Assembly: GCA_024364735.1 (NCBI GenBank)
Contig: JAGFNQ010000297.1
Location: 1,107,802-1,171,801, forward strand
Direction: 5' to 3'
DNA from: Boesenbergia rotunda
Lineage: Eukaryota > Streptophyta > Magnoliopsida > Zingiberales > Zingiberaceae
Length of the DNA: 64,000 nucleotides
The notes below the pieces were generated by a model. That model saw nothing but the letters and a program-made list of their open reading frames with translations. It was not told where the DNA came from and made no database searches. Of this stretch, positions 23,721 to 36,773 are shown piece by piece (the stretch's first letter is position 1; each line of letters begins with the position of its first letter). The position numbers and the translations under genes were made by a program.

Positions 23721-26700
23721 ATGGCTTCTCGGGTGGCGTTTCGGGGGGAGCCCTTCCGCTGCTTCCCTCAAGCCGGCGGCGGTCGGAGCGCCAGATCTTC
23801 CAGGGCGTCGGTGGCCTCCACCGTCCGCTGCGCCTCCACCAGGTCGGTCCCCTTCTCAATTTAGTTTCTGTTCCTTTCCGCTTCCGTTTCTGATGTTACA
23901 GGGAGTTTTACCCCCTTTTTTTATTCACTACGGACGAAATAATTGCTTTCCGTATTGTATCGGGTGAATTCTCAAGCGGTTACACTTTTTAATCGAGATA
24001 TTTGCTTTTTTCCTTCAAATTTTGCAAATTGATTCTTCCTTTTCCTCTTTTCATTCCTCTTTTTCGCGATCAGCGTCTTGTTTCTCTTGGATGCGATGTA
24101 TGTCGGCTTTAATGGTTCTTTTTGTTTCTCTTGCGGCATTTTGGCTCGCTTATACGGTTACAGAAACATAAACTGGATTCAGACTTACTAGTTCAAAATG
24201 ATAGTTAGACATTAGGTGGGCTCTCCAAAGATCGGCTCACTACCTTGTTAGATGTAGGTTTCTCGGTAGTTATCAGAATCAGTTACCAATCTATTCGCCA
24301 TATTATGCTTTCTTTGGCAGTTTGCTGTTATAAAAATCTGTTTTTGTTTTTTATTGGCTTCTGTTATGTGGACGGATCGCTATGGATGTTAGCTTAATTA
24401 TAGATCGAATATCCATTTCTGTTCACAGATTCGCATAGAAAGAGATGACTAGTATTTCCTCTCAAATCACACCATATGCCATTACTTTTTTGTTGGCAAA
24501 TACTTTTGTAGTATCAGTTCTTTGTTTTTATCGTCTGCCTTTCCTTGTTCTTTCATCATTTTCTTTGGAAAATTTATAAACACCAAACTTTAATGCAATG
24601 TGTGAAATAAGAGTAAGATCACTATGGCTTATGGAAAAAGAAGAGTTTGAGGTTATTGAATGTTATTCTCTAGAAACATATACTGACTACTGATAATATT
24701 TAATTTGTCTTATAGTGATCAGCTAAGATAAACACTAATTCATAATTAGTTTGATGTCTTCTAGCATTTTTTTTTTCATTTACAATGTTGTCTCAATCAA
24801 AGGGATGTTCTTTTCTGTGTATGAGAAACTTGCTTCTCTTCATATTCACATATAAGTTGCTTTTGTCTGAACAATCCAAGTACATGCATAAATCTCTTTG
24901 GCAAAAATTGTGAAAGATCCTTTAAACTATTTTCACATTTTCTGATTATTTTTTTTCTTAGCAATTTCCATGTTCTGGAGACTGTGACTTATCAATTATC
25001 TCGTAATAAAAGTTTCACATGTACTTGGGTAAAGGGTAATGTTGAGTTTATAATTGAAAACTTCAAAGTAAATTGACCTTATGAAATGCACATCTATTCT
25101 GTTCTACCTCTTGCATTAGGTGCTTTCGGAGAATGTACAATTAATAAGTATTTAACTGCTATGAGTGGCAACCAATCTGACTTCATTCACTTTTTAATAG
25201 ACTAAGTTCTAATTTTTTTTTAAAGCAACTGTGGATAGTAGTGGTGAAAAAATCTTCAATAGTTTCCACTTCTTAAAACAATTCATTCTCTACAATTATA
25301 TGTAACATATACAAAATCTAAGAAAACGGTTTTGAAGGCAAATCTGATTCCTTCAGCATTGTTTCTGTAAACATACGAGATGGTTAACTTCTATAAATGA
25401 TTCTCAATTTGTGGAGCAATTATATTTCAGTTGTTATGTTTGTTGACATGTTCTTTGGTCGGCATGGACAGTGGTGAGTCTGGTGACTATCTTTTATCAC
25501 ATTTTATTGGAATTCTTGATGTGGAGCCACATGTTTGCCTAAAATAAACGAAACTATTAACATTATATTCTGATCACACAAAGTTGCACCAACACCTGAC
25601 TAGTTTGCTATTTGGTTGAGTCAGTGAAATTTGATCTAATTTAGTATTTTGACTGGAAAAAATTACCATATTTATATCTTCACTTTGATTATAAATTTCT
25701 AATATGGCTGAATAGTTACTTAAGGTGATATTCTTTGAAAAATAAATTGTTTAAAATTTCAAAGCCATAACAGGTGCACCTATAGAATTTATGACTAATG
25801 AAAAAAAAAAAAAGATTTTTGTTCATAACTTGATTTTACATGGTTATGTAACCTAATCATAGAAAAATCTTGCATTGGTTTCTCAATCTTTATAGTTTTT
25901 CTTGCTATGAGAAACTAGCTCTTCGATATATTACTTGTTATTACTACCTTCACTTCTTTGCACTATGAGTCTTACTGACTGATCTAGCTGATCTTAGTCC
26001 AATGTTGTAAACATTGTGGTGTAGAACCAAAAAACTTCACGTTTTGAACATTCTAGTTGTTCCTATTTTTGTAGGATAGATGCTCCCAAAAAGCCCTTTA
26101 TCCCTCGTGAGGTGCATGTTCAAGTTACTCATTCCATGCCACCCCAGAATATCGAGATTTTCAAATCATTAGAGGATTGGGCGAAGAACAACATATTGGT
26201 GCACCTGAAGCCTGTTGAGAAATGTTGGCAACCACAAGATTTTCTTCCAGAACCTTCATCAGAGGGTTTCTATGAGGAGGTTAAAGAGCTGAGAGAGCGC
26301 TCTAAGGAGATTCCTGATGATTATTTCGTTTGCTTGATTGGAGATATGGTTACGGAAGAAGCTCTTCCCACGTACCAAACAATGCTAAACACCCTTGATG
26401 GCGTCAGAGATGAAACCGGTGCAAGCCTTACTTCGTGGGCTGTCTGGACCAGGGCATGGACTGCTGAAGAAAACAGACATGGTGATCTTCTTAACAAGTA
26501 CCTATACTTGTCTGGAAGAGTGGATATGAAACAAATTGAGAAGACGATTCAATATCTTATCGGTTCCGGAATGGTAACATGCAGATGTTGTTTACGTATT
26601 TACTTTTCACAGCGGCGCACTCTTCGGTTTAACAAATCATCTTTTTAGAAGATTTTTCTTACTTATCATCTTTTTAGATAATGATCTATCTTAAAACTTA

Positions 26701-27490
26701 ATTACTCACATTTTGCACCATTCTTATCTTTTTGTTAACTTGTTCTTAGTCACACTAGCAGTTGAACATTAAAATGCCTCTTCTTCTTTCATTATTCACT
26801 AAATATTTTTTATCTGATTATAAATTCTCACATTTTGCATAATTCTTAACTTTTAACCTTTTCTTAATCACACTAGCACCTTTTCTTTTGTAATTTCTTT
26901 GGATTATGACAGTGCTTTGTCATTTGCAGGACCCCAGGACCGAGAACAATCCATATCTTGGTTTCATCTATACTTCATTTCAGGAGCGAGCTACCTTTAT
27001 ATCGCATGGGAATACTGCAAGGCTTGCTAAGGAGCATGGGGATCTCAAATTGGCACAGATCTGCGGAATAATTGCATCCGACGAGAAGCGCCACGAAACA
27101 GCATACACTAAGATAGTTGAGAAACTGTTTGAGATAGATCCAAACGGCACTGTTCTTGCATTTGCCGACATGATGAAAAAGAAGATCTCAATGCCTGCTC
27201 ATCTGATGTACGATGGCCACGACAATAACCTCTTTGAGAACTTCTCAGCAGTCGCCCAGCGGCTGGGTGTCTACACTGCCAAGGACTACGCAGACATACT
27301 GGAGTTCCTTGTGGCAAGGTGGAAAGTAAGCGAGTTGACAGGCCTCTCTGGTGAAGGGAACAAAGCCCAGGACTTTGTGTGCACTTTAGCTCCGAGGATC
27401 AGAAAGCTCGAGGAGCGAGCACAGGGAAGGGCCAAGAAAGCACCCGCCATACCTTTCAGTTGGATTCATGGCAGAGAAATCCAGCTATAA
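23721..27490 (+). CDS. stearoyl-[acyl-carrier-protein] 9-desaturase, plastid
   Basis: Three exons (23721-23842, 26075-26573, 26930-27490) join in frame for 393 residues, the normal size. The enzyme introduces the Delta-9 double bond into stearoyl-ACP in the plastid stroma using ferredoxin. Residues 1-40 are Ser/Arg-rich and act as a transit peptide. The di-iron ligands are all present: Glu135 (MVTEEALPT), Glu173/His176 (EENRHG), Glu226 (FQERAT) and Glu259/His262 (DEKRHE). The C-terminus ends IPFSWIHGREIQL, close to the family's usual FSWIFxRxVxL. Intron 1 is 2.2 kb and holds nothing recognised; intron 2 is 356 bp. A weak TATA-like gataaaaag lies about 140 bp before the ATG. It belongs to the FAB2/SSI2 family; substrate chain length is inferred from the family only. 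Confidence 0.96.
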
Positions 27491-28354
27491 AATCAGCAAG
27501 ACATTGTGCCATCAAACTAGCTATGCAAGGAAATCATCGCCTGTCCTGTGAACGTGAGTTAATGAGAATCTATCGTATCTTCGAGTCCAAGTCCAAGCGT
27601 GCATCGTCGTTGTAGATACTCTTCAATCGGTCACTAGTGTCATCTTGTGTTTAGGTGCACTAGCCCAAGTCAGTTATCAGAGTTCAAAAGGCTTTGTTTC
27701 TTTGATATTTTCTTCTCTTCTCTTCTCTTTACTTTAATCTGTGAACAACTGTTTTGTTCAGTTCAATAATGGATGCATGCGGGTCTGTTTTGTTACCTTT
27801 TCTAAGTCTCTTTTAAAAGCGGTAAAATTATAAAAATTTGCTTTGAGGTGATTTTGTGGGATCTTTATCTGATTACTTCAATTCTTGGTGGCAAAAGACG
27901 AATCGCTCGCCCCAACGTCCCGCCAATCCGTCTCAGGATCAACACGGAGAAGGTAAATCACAAGGACTACTAGTCCGGATGCTATGACAATTACTACTAT
28001 CCATTTCCTGGACTAATTGGGACCCAAGACCTAGACATCTAGATTAATAAAATTATATATAATATACACTTCACTAAGACCACTAGGCTATCTTTTTTTG
28101 TTAAAAGGATTTTGTCTGAATATGCAAAATAAGGCCTCTTCTTGCTAGTCAAAACCTACCTACCCATTATGCACAAAAAAAAATGCAAATTTCTATTTTC
28201 AGTAAATCAAATGCAACATATCACTCAATAACGATTTGTATATTTTGTGTGAACTCTTGATGCATATAATAATATCCATTGCAATTGCAGATTATATCAA
28301 ATGAAATGGAATCAGGAATACATGTACAGAAAGGATACTCAATTGGAGATTGCT
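27491..28354. other. convergent 3' flanks of the desaturase and RING genes
   Basis: Probable 3' UTRs; short direct tcttctcttctcttctc run near 27711-27728. No gene seen between. Confidence 0.5.
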
Positions 28355-31300
28355 CTAATTAGGAAGATAAACACGGTGGAAATTTTTCATGTTAAGTTTC
28401 CTCCTGCAACTTGGGCATTTCTTCTGTGTCCGAATGGAGAGCTTTGTGCAGGCCATACAGAAAATATGCCCGCAAATAGTCGATGCCGCTTCGACCAACT
28501 CCTCCATGCAGATTGGGCAACAGAAGGGCTTTTCAAATGCTTTCACCAGATTGGGCTCGGGGGTCATTAATATCTTCCTCTGTAATTTCATAGAAAGAAT
28601 CGAGATTGAATTGCATAGAGCTCATGAACAAACATGAATCATGAAGCAGGCCTTGAATAACTAGTTGGACATGAGCATTTTTGACAATGATGATGAATCG
28701 AGTTTGAGACTTAGAAATGAATAAACAGAACAGTGGTACTTTACCAAAGGGAGCACTGAGTGTTTTCAGAATTGATGAGAAACGCTAAAATTCGTGTTGT
28801 GATATTGATCTCAATGAAAAATTTGAAACTAGCAGAAGGCAAGCGGAAGCTCCACGCTAAATCATACGCAGTTAACCTCTATTGTGTCAGACTACATTAT
28901 AATTGTGATGAAATCTTTTAGGAATGAAAGATAGCAATTTCAATGGTGAAGGATCTCAAGTAACTACGATTACTGATGAAATATAATTGTTTCTTCACTA
29001 TTTTTTCTCATCTGCCTATGTTTAATCTTCTGCTTCAAACCACATTTGAGCCGATGCAGAAAGTAGTTATAATCGTGGGAACATCTCAAATCATCTTCTT
29101 CAGTTTCATATTTCAGAATAAGGTTCATCCCATATGATAACCAGATATAAGATTTTATACTGATTCAAAATTAGCATTAAACTTAAGTTTCTTACCGACG
29201 CCTATCAGAAGCCAGCATTTTACATTCAAGGATAACTAGTCAAAGTTAAACTAAAACAATGCCTTGGTCGATTAGTCACTTGAAGAACTATGAAATGCAA
29301 TTATTTAAATATTCCTTCAGAAGATAAGCAAGCAACTGGAACGTTATTTAGAAAAGGCATAAAAGAAATGAAGAATAGTAAGAAAACAAGGACTATTATT
29401 ATAGCAAAATTAAAGATCAGGAACAATAGCAATGTCTCGTACAAGGAAAATAAGCACTTACCTTAGTGTCATGCCCTTCTTCCAAATCAATATAGGCATC
29501 ACAGTTTATAATTTTCCTGCTAGGTGAACTCATAAGTGGTCTGTTGTGAGCATTAAATGATGAGCCCGCAACATGTTCCTCTGTAATGGCTGAAAAATAG
29601 GTGGACATCAGGAAAGAAACCTAGATAAAAATGAATAATAACATGTATGAGTTCTACGATACAGCATTCAAGATAATATCAATTAGCATCTTCATGATTG
29701 CATCTGATTTTTATAAATAAAAGTTTGTAGATATAGACTAGACTGAACAATATACTAATCTCAATTTTGTAGACCGGAAACAGCAGTATGTTAACCAAAG
29801 TCATCACGAACACACACACACATGCACACACGCACACGCACACGCGCGCACACACAGACACTAATTCATTGTTTCTACTAGTCCTCATCTTGCAAGGAAT
29901 CTGCATATTAGATATTACTTCTAATATCAAATCATACCGAAAATACTCAACATTATCTCAATTTTCAAGTTAGAAAGATGTCTCCATAGTGACCAAAAGG
30001 CTAAAAGGTTCATTAGAGAGTGAATAATTGTAATATTGTTTTATAAATGCTACATTCTACAAGATTCTAAATGCACACTAGTTTCTTATAGCACTGTGTT
30101 CTCATGATTCTCAATCAAAGATAATAATAGCATATGTTGACCTGATCTGCTCAGATTCAACTCCAGATCAACATCTACGATCACTGGCTGTTTCCCTTTG
30201 GCATGATGCGTCCCCTGAGAAAATGAGTTTAACTGATAAGAAAAAATGAATATGGTAGAAGGATAAGCATAAAGAATAGATAGATCAATGCAATCAACCA
30301 TGAAGAGCATAGTTTACATTAATCTAATCCCACCATTAAGCTATATCTAATATGACAGATTCAATTTACTCATGTTCCTATTTGAAAAGGAAAAAAAAAT
30401 GGTATATATATTCTTATAAATGCACTAATATACATATTCCCATTGAAATTTTAAATTAGAAAATTTATCATTGTAAACATATAAGCGCTATCATATATGC
30501 CATAGAAAGCCACACTCAGAATAGTAATATTGATCATAAATGAAATGAAGTTCTTGATTTTAAAAATTGTACAGATTGTCACTGAATTTGTTTATTGATA
30601 GATATTTTTATCCTAAATCATATCTTTGTTTTATTCTATTATTTAGCATATGGTATAAGATTTTATTGCAAAAAATAATGATAAAAGGGAATAGAAATCC
30701 ACAATAGAAGTGGAATGTGATAGAAAGAAAAGAAAGACAAAATTAAAAAATTGATAAGATTGATATTAGAAAATTATAGGTATATAGTTTTCACAAATAT
30801 CAAAAACTATGATTTATTAATATTAACTGGGTGTTCAGTTTTGTTGATGTCATTGCTGAGATATCTGTATGTGCAGAAGGATACATATGCAATACTACAT
30901 TAAAGACATATGCTCTTTCATAATTTTGGAAAGATAAATCAAAATATTTACTTATATTATAAAAATCACATATCATCTTAAGTTATTCTATTTCGTTTGA
31001 CGTCTATTTGAACTATATACCTAATTGCTCTGAAACCAAAGATTACCTCATATCTAACTGAACGCTCTCATAATATACTCAACTTTTGAGTGAGTATCGA
31101 TTATCTTAATTGCTAACCTCTAAAGCATGGTTGACAATACTTATCTTATAGTTTGTTTCTTAATTTTAACCTAATGTTAACATAGTGATCATAAAAATAA
31201 ACTGAAAAAAAAAACAACTCCATTTATAAATCTAATCTTTAGTCCAACTCTTATGTGCAAGAATTCCACACCTAGGTTTAGGATCACTCAGCTTTAGAAC

Positions 31301-31822
31301 ATGTTGAAATTAAGAAAGAAGGAACCAAGATTGACAAGATAAAATTGAACATAAGAGAAACCCAAACAGTGTGACATGTCTTAATGAAAATCATGGTCAT
31401 GTAAGAGGGTTTAACACAATGAATTACTCTGCATGGATAAGTCTCATAAGATTTATGTTTGATATACTGAGCAACCGTTTTGTTCAATCAAGGAATTCTA
31501 CCACAAATACAATAGAGAAAATTATACCACAATCGTGAGGAGAAAGCTATCACAATTCTGGTAAGACATGGCGCCCTCAAAAACATATGATTACCATGGG
31601 AAAGCCTCCTGAGGATGAAAGAGTAAGATCTTCGTCCTGTATCCCTTCTACATCAATGATAGAAATTGGTTGGGTAGAAGATTCTTGTTGCTGTCCAGCA
31701 GTATGATAGGGGTCAAAAGCAGCAGAAGTCCCCTCCAAGAGATACCACTCTACAGGAAGAGAGTTGAGGTCTATATCCCGAACCATCTTGCCCCCGGTAC
31801 TATCCGGCAACTGTCTCTTCAT
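28355..31822 (-). CDS. RNF4-like RING E3 ligase, possible SUMO-targeted ubiquitin ligase
   Basis: Four exons (31822-31595, 30214-30142, 29589-29462, 28579-28355) join with phases 0, 1 and 0 into 217 residues. The C-terminal C3HC4 RING has all ligands: C164, C167, C179, H181, C184, C187, C198 and C201. The tail CPSCRRKLNMKNFHRVYLPN is typical of the RNF4 subgroup. Two hydrophobic-acidic stretches, PISIIDVEGIQDED (52-65) and PVIVDVDLE (86-94), fit SUMO-interacting motifs, and a weaker third is AYIDLEE (132-138). The N-terminus has DIDLNSLP, like a DLNxxP EAR motif. SUMO-targeted activity is inferred from these motifs. Intron 2 contains an (AC)n run. It is divergent from the XRI1-like gene. Confidence 0.85.
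29809..29858. repeat. (AC)n microsatellite in an intron of the RING gene
   Basis: Mixed acacac/cgcaca repeat of about 50 bp in intron 2. It produces spurious open frames on both strands. Confidence 0.9.
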
Positions 31823-33499
31823 GCCCCGGCCTGATTACCTACATACGCTAGAAAAAGAACGAGACAATTGCACGATCAGTACATTGCCAGAATGAATTGT
31901 AGAACTATACAACTACAAAAGCAGAGATGATTTTTGGCCTCTTAATTCTCGCAATTCCGAAACCGAATATAGAATGAAAGTAAATCTCCAATCCTAGATA
32001 GTTTTTTTAAAAAAATCGTACTACCAATAAAGCAATAATTTACAATGTTGCAACACGATTACGCCACCTAAATCCGAAACCAACAAAAAGACGAAAAGAA
32101 GAAAAAATAAGCAGCGCCAAGGGCAAACCGAAAAGGGGAAATTGGAATCGAAGCGATAAGCGAACGCCAAACGACCAAAAAAACTCGCGGACGATCCAAG
32201 ATAACTCCCAAAAGATCCAGATTTCTATACCCAAAAAAAAAAAATGATGATCGTAAAAAGTCATATTTACCGGCCACAGGCGATCAAAACTCGGAGCAAA
32301 TCGAGAAGCTCCTCAAAGAATTCCTCCGATTGGAGGTTTTAGGGTTTGAATCGGGAAGGTAAAGGAGGATTTTGGCGATCGTTATGAGCAAGAATCGTTC
32401 GATGCGCTTCGGTTCGTCGAGCAACACGACGTTAATAGCCGGCGGAGCAGGGGACCGGGTTTGAGGTCAGCGCACCCGTTTGCGGCGAAGCTTCCCAACG
32501 GACCGTTGGATTCCCTCCACGTGTACCTATTTTGAGATCAACGGTCTTAGACAGGCGCGCAAGCACAACGTGTTCTAATTATTGCTTTGAAATTAATGTT
32601 CTAATTATTGCTTTAAAATTAATCTCTTACTTATACCCTTAATATATCCTATTTGGAGATTTCCTTCTACTTTTTTAAAAAAATAGAAATTTTTGAATTT
32701 TAAAATTCAGAATTATATCTTTTTAATATCAAAACTTTATTTTTAAAGATGAATCATATTTCTCTAAAAATTAAAATTGTAGATGGTAATTAAATTATTA
32801 GCTTATCCTAATTAATGACCCACATGGGTCACGTGACGCACTCTCGCCACGCCGTTCCCATTTCCCATCAAAAAGCGGCCACTTCAAAAACCCGGACATG
32901 CCAAGAGTTCTACTCAGCAACCAACCTGCTATATTAGTGGAGTTCTATCAAGGGCCCCACAATATAATATCTTTGTATGGAATTAGGGTGGAAACAACGA
33001 GTACTCCGTCGATCCCCCACTCCACGGCTCCCGTAACTGCTCACTTGTCGAATCGGATCCGAAGAAGTCAAACCCGGATTCGATAATCAAGCCGTCACCG
33101 CAACGGTCACAACCCCCGACGCTAGCGGCGCCTTCCATCCGAATCCGAATCTGAATCCGAATCCGTCAACAACTACCATCCAAACCAGAACCTTTATTTT
33201 TGATGCCTTCGAAGAAAACTTATTTACCATATTGCCATACTACACTCAGACTTCATTTAGTTCTATAGAGTGGCATTATAGTAAATCAATGAAATAGCAG
33301 CCCCAATTTAATTTTCACAAAACTATTTTTTACTGGTTACTACTACATTTTGAACGCTTTCTTTTCGTCTAGCCGAATCCATCGCCGTCAGAGAGGCAAA
33401 GGAGTGACACTGCTCCATGATTACAATCTCACTTGAAGGCGGTGATTTACGATCGGATTTGAGTTGTTTCGGGGCGTGAATGTCTGGAATCTGAAGGCG
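31823..33499. promoter_or_regulatory. shared upstream region of the divergent RING and XRI1-like genes
   Basis: Contains the presumed 5' UTR and leader intron of the RING gene (minus; a gtaatcag..tag boundary just above the ATG and GC-richer DNA at 32270-32470) and the upstream region of the XRI1-like gene. Near 33128-33165 ccgaatc is repeated five or six times. An ACGT-type element (cacgtgac) lies near 32828-32838. No coding sequence supported. Confidence 0.45.
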
Positions 33500-35741
33500 A
33501 TGGAGTTCGACGATGGCAACGACGCCGGTAACAAGTAGGTTTCTTCGGTCTCTGCTTTAATCAAATTATTTTTTGCGATTAATTTGCTGGCGGTGCTGTT
33601 TGATGTTACCAAAAGGGTGACGAGGGTGGAAAGGCGATACCTGATCTGTTGCATTGGTGATTTCTTTGAGATTTTTCGGCCATCTGTTTAGATCTGATCT
33701 TGTTTCTTATTTCCCCCAAATTTTTTTCGTCGTGGTCTTTCTTCAAGTTCTTATCTTTTTGTGTTTTTATGCACATCTATGCTTGAATCACTTCCCCCCA
33801 AAACACTTTTTTTCTTCACTTAACTCGGTGACTAATCGCCTATGTTTGTTATCGAACTAAACATTTTAGTTTATGGTCAATCCACTTCCATGCTCGAATC
33901 ACTTCCTTAAAACTTGTTTTTTACCTCTCAACTCGGTGACTGACAGCAGCCTATGTTTGGTATTGAACTAAGCATTTTATTTACTGGTTATGTCATTTCA
34001 ATTTGTCGTGTAGTTGAATTGGTTTGATCTGTTCTTTCTGTCGTCTAGTTGCTATGGACCTGGCAGTTCGTTCGGTTTAATCTACTATCTCTCTTAGTAA
34101 ACAAAATTTTCATTGATAATATTGATTAATATAAATCAGTTTGCCATGGTTATCTGTTCTTGTCATGGTAATCATAATCTCCCTGTTTAGTTGCAGTGGG
34201 ATATGGGAGTGGCAAGGAGACGAGTATAGTCTGCTGAGAGAAACTAGAAACGGTTTGTTGCTTAGGTAATTTGTGAAATAAACTACCCGTTTTGTCTGTC
34301 TTATGGTCAATGAATTCCACAGAGTTGCCTCACTTGTTCTGGGATAAAATTAATCAAAATGAAGATGATTTGTTATACATTCTGGATGAGCACACTCCGA
34401 TAAAAGATTGTGCAGACTTGGGGCACTTACTTTCTGATCTTGGAGGTATTAACCTTCTCTATGATACTTGCTTTGTTGCTTTGGTGTTGAACTTTGGATG
34501 CAAAATGAAATTTGTATTCAGATGATGCTACCAAGGGGTGGGAGGAGTGTAGAGATTCCATGCAACTCAAAAGAAGGCGTATGCTTCAGTTCACTTCTGA
34601 CGCTGGTCAATCTCCAAATGAAGAAATGGCTTCGGCGTTATTGAAAACGAAGGTCAGTTTTCAAGTTACCCATGCTGATTGATTGACTGTCTTCATTGTC
34701 GTATTGGATTCTTTCTAACTAAATCTTATGGATTATTAGGCGACGATGATGGAAGATGAGATTGCAGAAAGTTTAGAGTGTACTGCACAGTGGGCTTCAG
34801 CCTTCTCTGGTTTGCATTCCTTCAACATTTCAAAATGTTTTGGTCATTTGCATTTCGGTACTAACATTGTAACTCTTTTAGAAGAGAGGTCTGGTGTGAA
34901 CTGTGAAGGTTTGGATCAATCATCAGATGGGTGGCTAGTAGATTGCTTGAATGAAAGCGAGATGCAGTGCAGCCCCGATGAAATGTGCGAAAATTTGTGA
35001 CTTATGTTTGTGATATATCTGCTACCATCTCTTATAAAATGCTGCGTGTCTTAAAATCATAACATGGCTTCTCACAGGAACACTATTGTGGCCTTCAATC
35101 AACAAGCTGATATTTCTGGTCTGATCACACCCTTAACAAGTCTTCGAGATATTTATCTCATATTTATTAAAATGTTGTTTCTATCATGATTTATCTTTTC
35201 TACAATTCTATGAAGTCACTGGTTCATATTTCTCTAAAAAGATGCCTAACACATGGTTTTTGCTAACTTTTCATCTGTCTATAGAGTATTATCAAGATTC
35301 ACCTGCAATGGAAACTGATACGATGCCAGAGACCGCTGCCCCAATTAATTTGAAGGTTTCTAAGGGTACACTTGGTGACTCATTCAACTCTCCATTATTA
35401 TATGATTACTACTGGAATTTTCTCATAATCTGTTTTTTTTTTTATGTTCGCATTTTTCAGGTAAGAAGTCGTGTATCAGAAGCCCAAGAAAGTTGACAAC
35501 TTCAGTTGCTTATCCTTTTGCACTTATAAAACCTTGTGGAGTTCACGGCGATCTGACATTGAGCGACATAAATCAACGAATTCACGCTCCGCCGCCCTCA
35601 AAATTAAAGCATGTGAAGGACGAGGATCCTTTTGATTTGTATCCGACATCAGCTTTTTCTGGGAAACCTGTGGTTGTGAAAACAAAAATACGCACTGAAG
35701 GTGGACAAGGTAGCATTACAATCACGAGAACCAAAGGTTAG
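33500..35741 (+). CDS. XRI1-like protein (X-ray induced transcript 1 family)
   Basis: Nine exons join in frame for 306 residues: 33500-33534, 34197-34252, 34323-34445, 34522-34652, 34740-34809, 34882-34984, 35078-35118, 35285-35365 and 35461-35741. Family motifs are clear: IWEWQGDEYSL, EDDLLYILDEHTPIKDCADL, KRRRMLQF, EGLDQSSDGWLVDCLNESEM and the C-terminal AYPFALIKPCGVHGDLTL...PTSAFSGKPVVVKTKIRTEGGQGSITI. The Arabidopsis family member is induced by ionising radiation and is needed for meiotic recombination, acting with MND1; the same nuclear role is inferred here. The 41-nt exon 7 is needed: exon 6 ends in phase 2 and exon 8 starts in phase 1, and only this exon bridges them (MNTIVAFNQQADIS). 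Start at 33500 is the only ATG that feeds the phase-2 donor AA|GTAGGT. Confidence 0.9.
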
Positions 35742-36773
35742 CGGACAAGCAGCTCTGAATGTTTCCTCAATATGAAGTCCTCATGCATATAACTCGATGA
35801 ATTGTCATGTAAGCTCTAGCTAGGTTTTGTAGAGAATTTGGGTCTTCGAAAATGCTTTCTGCGTGCTGCATTTGTCACTTGGAAGAATTTGATGAACTTC
35901 TTGTCTTTGAGGCTTATGCTTCGCTCTGTCTTACTGTTTTGTTGTGCAGCGATTAATATTGTGCACCGTTTTTGTTGGTTATGGTTGAGTTAATGAACCA
36001 TTTTGTAAATAACATCGAGCAGCTATCTTGTAGGGTAATCCTTTCAGACTGTAGCTAATTCAGAATATCGATATGTTTTTGCTCTGTTCTTCGACTATGA
36101 GAATAGTTTTTCGGGTTAGTTCTGTAAGTTCTTATTAGTCTGATCTGAACTAAGATTGACATTTGAACTAGCAATTTCCTGGTTCACCTCTTGTATCATC
36201 ATCGTCGTCATAATTGTGTTGATTCCAACAATTAGACTAAGTTATGTCAATCTCTAAGCGTGGCAATAATTTAAAGTTGTTAAGATTCATATTGTCGATC
36301 TTAAATAGTTGGAATCTCATGGTTGTGTTTTGGATGTATCAAGAATTTGATTGTGTTCCTTTAAAATGTTAAAAGTTTATGCCTTCAAAACTTCTAATCT
36401 CCATTTTTCATATTATTTTTTTTTAAATTTGATTAAATTATCAATTTAATAAGTTAAATGAGCATATTATATAACTCTTAAAATTTTAAAAATTTATAGA
36501 GCATTATATTTTTATGTATTTGAATAATAAATAAAATTACTATTGATAAATTAAGGTCACAAGATATCCATTGATAAATTAAGTCATCACATTTTCATCG
36601 AACAGAATGACATGTTTCCATAAGTCCGTGACTGATTACATAATACACTTTATAAATCCAAAACCTATATGATGTGTAAGAAGGGCACAACAAAACATAA
36701 TAATGGTGTTGAATGGAATTTTGCCTACGAGAAAACTACTTATCAGTGAATTTTACTTCCCTTTCGTTTTGCA
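35742..36773. other. convergent 3' flanks of XRI1-like and GDT1-like genes
   Basis: Probable 3' UTRs followed by AT-rich DNA. No gene or repeat structure recognised. Confidence 0.5.

Noticed and set aside
23454..23864. Longer N-terminus for the desaturase starting at 23454 or 23517
   Set aside because: It reads an ATT microsatellite and lies in a different frame from the transit peptide frame that joins exon 2.
29788..29973. Small His/Thr-repeat protein
   Set aside because: It is only the translation of the (AC)n microsatellite inside an intron.
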